6,139 nt of DNA from the NCBI GenBank assembly GCA_945916625.1, contig CAMEGY010000064.1:1-6139 (forward strand). Reading direction: 5' to 3'. A program made the position numbers and the translations under genes. The notes under the pieces are model-generated. The model was not told the DNA's origin. It saw only the letters and a program-made list of their open reading frames with translations, and did not search any database. Positions 5,262-6,139 of the stretch are shown here, piece after piece (position 1 is the first letter of the stretch; every line of letters starts with the position of its first letter). Source of the DNA: an uncultured Anaerococcus sp. (GTDB taxonomy: Bacteria > Bacillota_A > Clostridia > Tissierellales > Peptoniphilaceae).

Positions 5262-5411
5262 CTACTTTGTTTCTTTATGAACTGTGTGTTTTTTGCAGAA
5301 TGGACAGTATTTTTTAAGTTCAATTCTTTCACTATGATTTGTTTTGTTTTTTGTTGTGTCATAGTTTCTATTCTTGCATTCTGTGCATTCCATCTTAACT
5401 TTAACTCTCAT
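5262..5411 (-). CDS. rpmG: Large-subunit ribosomal protein L33 (zinc-binding form)
   Basis: This small frame of 49 residues begins [20 protein letters not shown] and ends with [15 protein letters not shown], the standard L33 sequence. Two Cys-X2-Cys pairs (Cys9/Cys12 and Cys36/Cys39) mark it as the zinc-binding type, which many bacteria back up with a zinc-free paralogue used when zinc is scarce. An exceptionally strong site TAGGAGGTG (5424-5416) precedes the ATG at 5411, with six bases between AGGAGG and the start. It is the first gene of the rpmG-secE-nusG-rplK-rplA unit; its stop codon overlaps the secE ribosome site. L33 is a peripheral 50S protein near the E site. Confidence 0.95.
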   Translation of the reverse strand: MRVKVKMECTECKNRNYDTTKNKTNHSERIELKKYCPFCKKHTVHKETK

Positions 5412-5457
5412 AAAACACCTCCTATTTATCTATACGGATACTTCCATACAATGATTA

Positions 5458-5486
5458 ATATTACCCTCTAAGTCTATTCTTGTCAA
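5458..5486 (-). promoter_or_regulatory. Promoter of rpmG-secE-nusG-rplK-rplA
   Basis: On the minus strand a perfect -35 TTGACA (5486-5481) is followed after 17 bases by TAATAT (5463-5458). The -35 lies only six bases past the stop of the small unknown gene, giving a leader of roughly 40 bases before rpmG. The -35 and ideal spacing make this one of the stronger promoters in the window. Confidence 0.75.
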
Positions 5487-5491
5487 TACTT

Positions 5492-5815
5492 CTAATAGTT
5501 TTTTAATAAATTTTCTACAAATTCTTCTCTTTTATTTATTAGAAGTTTCCTTATGTCATCTAAATCATGGTTTGAAAAGCAATAGTCACTATAAGAAAGA
5601 AGGATTTCTTCTATATCTTCAAACTCGTAAAGTCCCTGTTCAAAAATTTTCCCTAAATACTCATCCTCCCTATCATAATATATTATAGGAGGATAATCTT
5701 TTAAACTTGATGTATCAAAGGCTACATAGGACTCTTTACCATAAACCCTTCCTCTTATAATAAGAAATTTCTCTCTTATATCTATATCTCTTCCATTTTT
5801 ACAGTCCCTAATCAA
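5492..5815 (-). CDS. Small acidic protein of unknown function, overlapping the end of glmM
   Basis: I do not recognise this 107-residue product. It is acidic overall, with about 24 Asp/Glu against 16 Lys/Arg. The N-terminal half looks strand-rich (KFLIIRGRVYG, ESYVAFD, PPIIYYD at 42-48) and the C-terminal half helical (EDIEEILLSY, DLDDIRKLLINKREEFVENL). There is no signal peptide, membrane span or obvious catalytic motif; Cys5 and Cys79 are the only cysteines. The only plausible start is a TTG at 5815: an in-frame stop lies two codons upstream and no ATG occurs near the N-terminus. The ribosome site is weak (GGA about eight bases away). The 8-base overlap with the glmM stop suggests translational coupling. 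That it is a gene is likely from its length, composition and position, but its role is unknown. Confidence 0.65.
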   Translation of the reverse strand: MIRDCKNGRDIDIREKFLIIRGRVYGKESYVAFDTSSLKDYPPIIYYDREDEYLGKIFEQGLYEFEDIEEILLSYSDYCFSNHDLDDIRKLLINKREEFVENLLKNY

Positions 5816-6139
5816 GACTTAATCCATTGCTTTTTATTGTAGTAACTATCTTATTAGCAGATTTTTCTGCCAATTCTTGATTTTGAGCCTCTACCATTAT
5901 CCTGATAAGTGGTTCTGTTCCTGATTTTCTAACCAAAACTCTTCCAGAGTCAGAAAGTGTCTTTTCAACCTCATCTATAGATTTTTTAACTGCTTCATTA
6001 TCTAAAACTGTATTTTTATCCTTAACCCTCACATTGATAAGCACTTGTGGGTAAATTTTTAGATCTCTAACAAGACTTTTAAGGTCGGATTTTGCTTCTA
6101 TCATCGCTTCCATAATTTTTAAAGATGTAAGCATGCCAT
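5808..6139 (-). CDS. glmM: Phosphoglucosamine mutase, C-terminal part (cut by window edge)
   Basis: GlmM converts glucosamine-6-phosphate to glucosamine-1-phosphate, on the route to UDP-GlcNAc and peptidoglycan. Only the last 110 codons are present; the frame enters from the right edge. The segment GMLTSLKIMEAM corresponds to the DG(L/V)LTALxLLE stretch at the end of domain 3, and the edge bases are consistent with a preceding Asp. The domain 4 phosphate-binding loop appears as GRVLVRKSGTEPLIRIMVEA, where RKSGTEP contacts the sugar phosphate. The C-terminal helix and end are normal. An internal ATG at 6134 could be taken for a start, but family length (about 445 residues) shows the gene extends further. 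Phosphomannomutase is the main alternative; the VRKSGTEPLIRIMVEA form favours GlmM. Confidence 0.88.
   Translation of the reverse strand, partial: GMLTSLKIMEAMIEAKSDLKSLVRDLKIYPQVLINVRVKDKNTVLDNEAVKKSIDEVEKTLSDSGRVLVRKSGTEPLIRIMVEAQNQELAEKSANKIVTTIKSNGLSLD

Noticed and set aside
5277..5471. Plus-strand open frame of 64 codons opposite rpmG
   Set aside because: Covers rpmG and its promoter in antisense; the L33 frame on the other strand is unmistakable.

Overview
The window looks like chromosomal DNA of a low-GC, Gram-positive anaerobe. The DNA is very AT-rich, Shine-Dalgarno sites are strong (AGGAGG/GGAGG), intrinsic terminators are clean, and the gene order rpmG-secE-nusG-rplK-rplA-rplJ-rplL is typical of Firmicutes. 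The protein sequences feel closest to Peptoniphilaceae such as Anaerococcus, but that is an impression and no search was run.

Layout. Positions 1-290 (minus strand) hold the N-terminal third or so of a YeiH/UPF0324-type membrane transporter. A short divergent promoter region (291-401) separates it from a YpfJ-like membrane-anchored zinc metallopeptidase on the plus strand (402-1241). That gene converges on a minus-strand Fur/PerR-family regulator (1310-1774), and two back-to-back terminators lie between them. A roughly 310-base AT-rich gap follows. From there to 5411 everything is on the minus strand and is the ribosomal-protein/NusG cluster, transcribed right to left: rpmG (L33), secE, nusG, rplK (L11), rplA (L1), then after its own promoter and leader rplJ (L10) and rplL (L7/L12), ending in a strong terminator. 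Upstream of that cluster (5492-6139, minus strand) are a small unrecognised gene and the C-terminal part of glmM, which overlap by 8 bases.

How it works together. A near-consensus promoter (5458-5486) drives rpmG-secE-nusG-rplK-rplA, which make ribosomal proteins, a subunit of the SecYEG translocon and the elongation factor NusG. Two short hairpins that resemble the L1 site of 23S rRNA sit before rplK and before rplA, suggesting feedback by L1. A second promoter, abutting the end of rplA, drives rplJ-rplL through an L10-type leader. There, one GGTGGG segment can pair either inside a putative L10-binding stem or with CCCACC of a terminator-blocking hairpin, giving a readable attenuation switch. 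The cluster stops after rplL, and rpoB, its usual next gene, is absent.

I see no CRISPR array, mobile element, tRNA or rRNA, and no evidence of an entirely new system. The most interesting content is the RNA-based control of the ribosomal-protein genes, plus one uncharacterised small gene.
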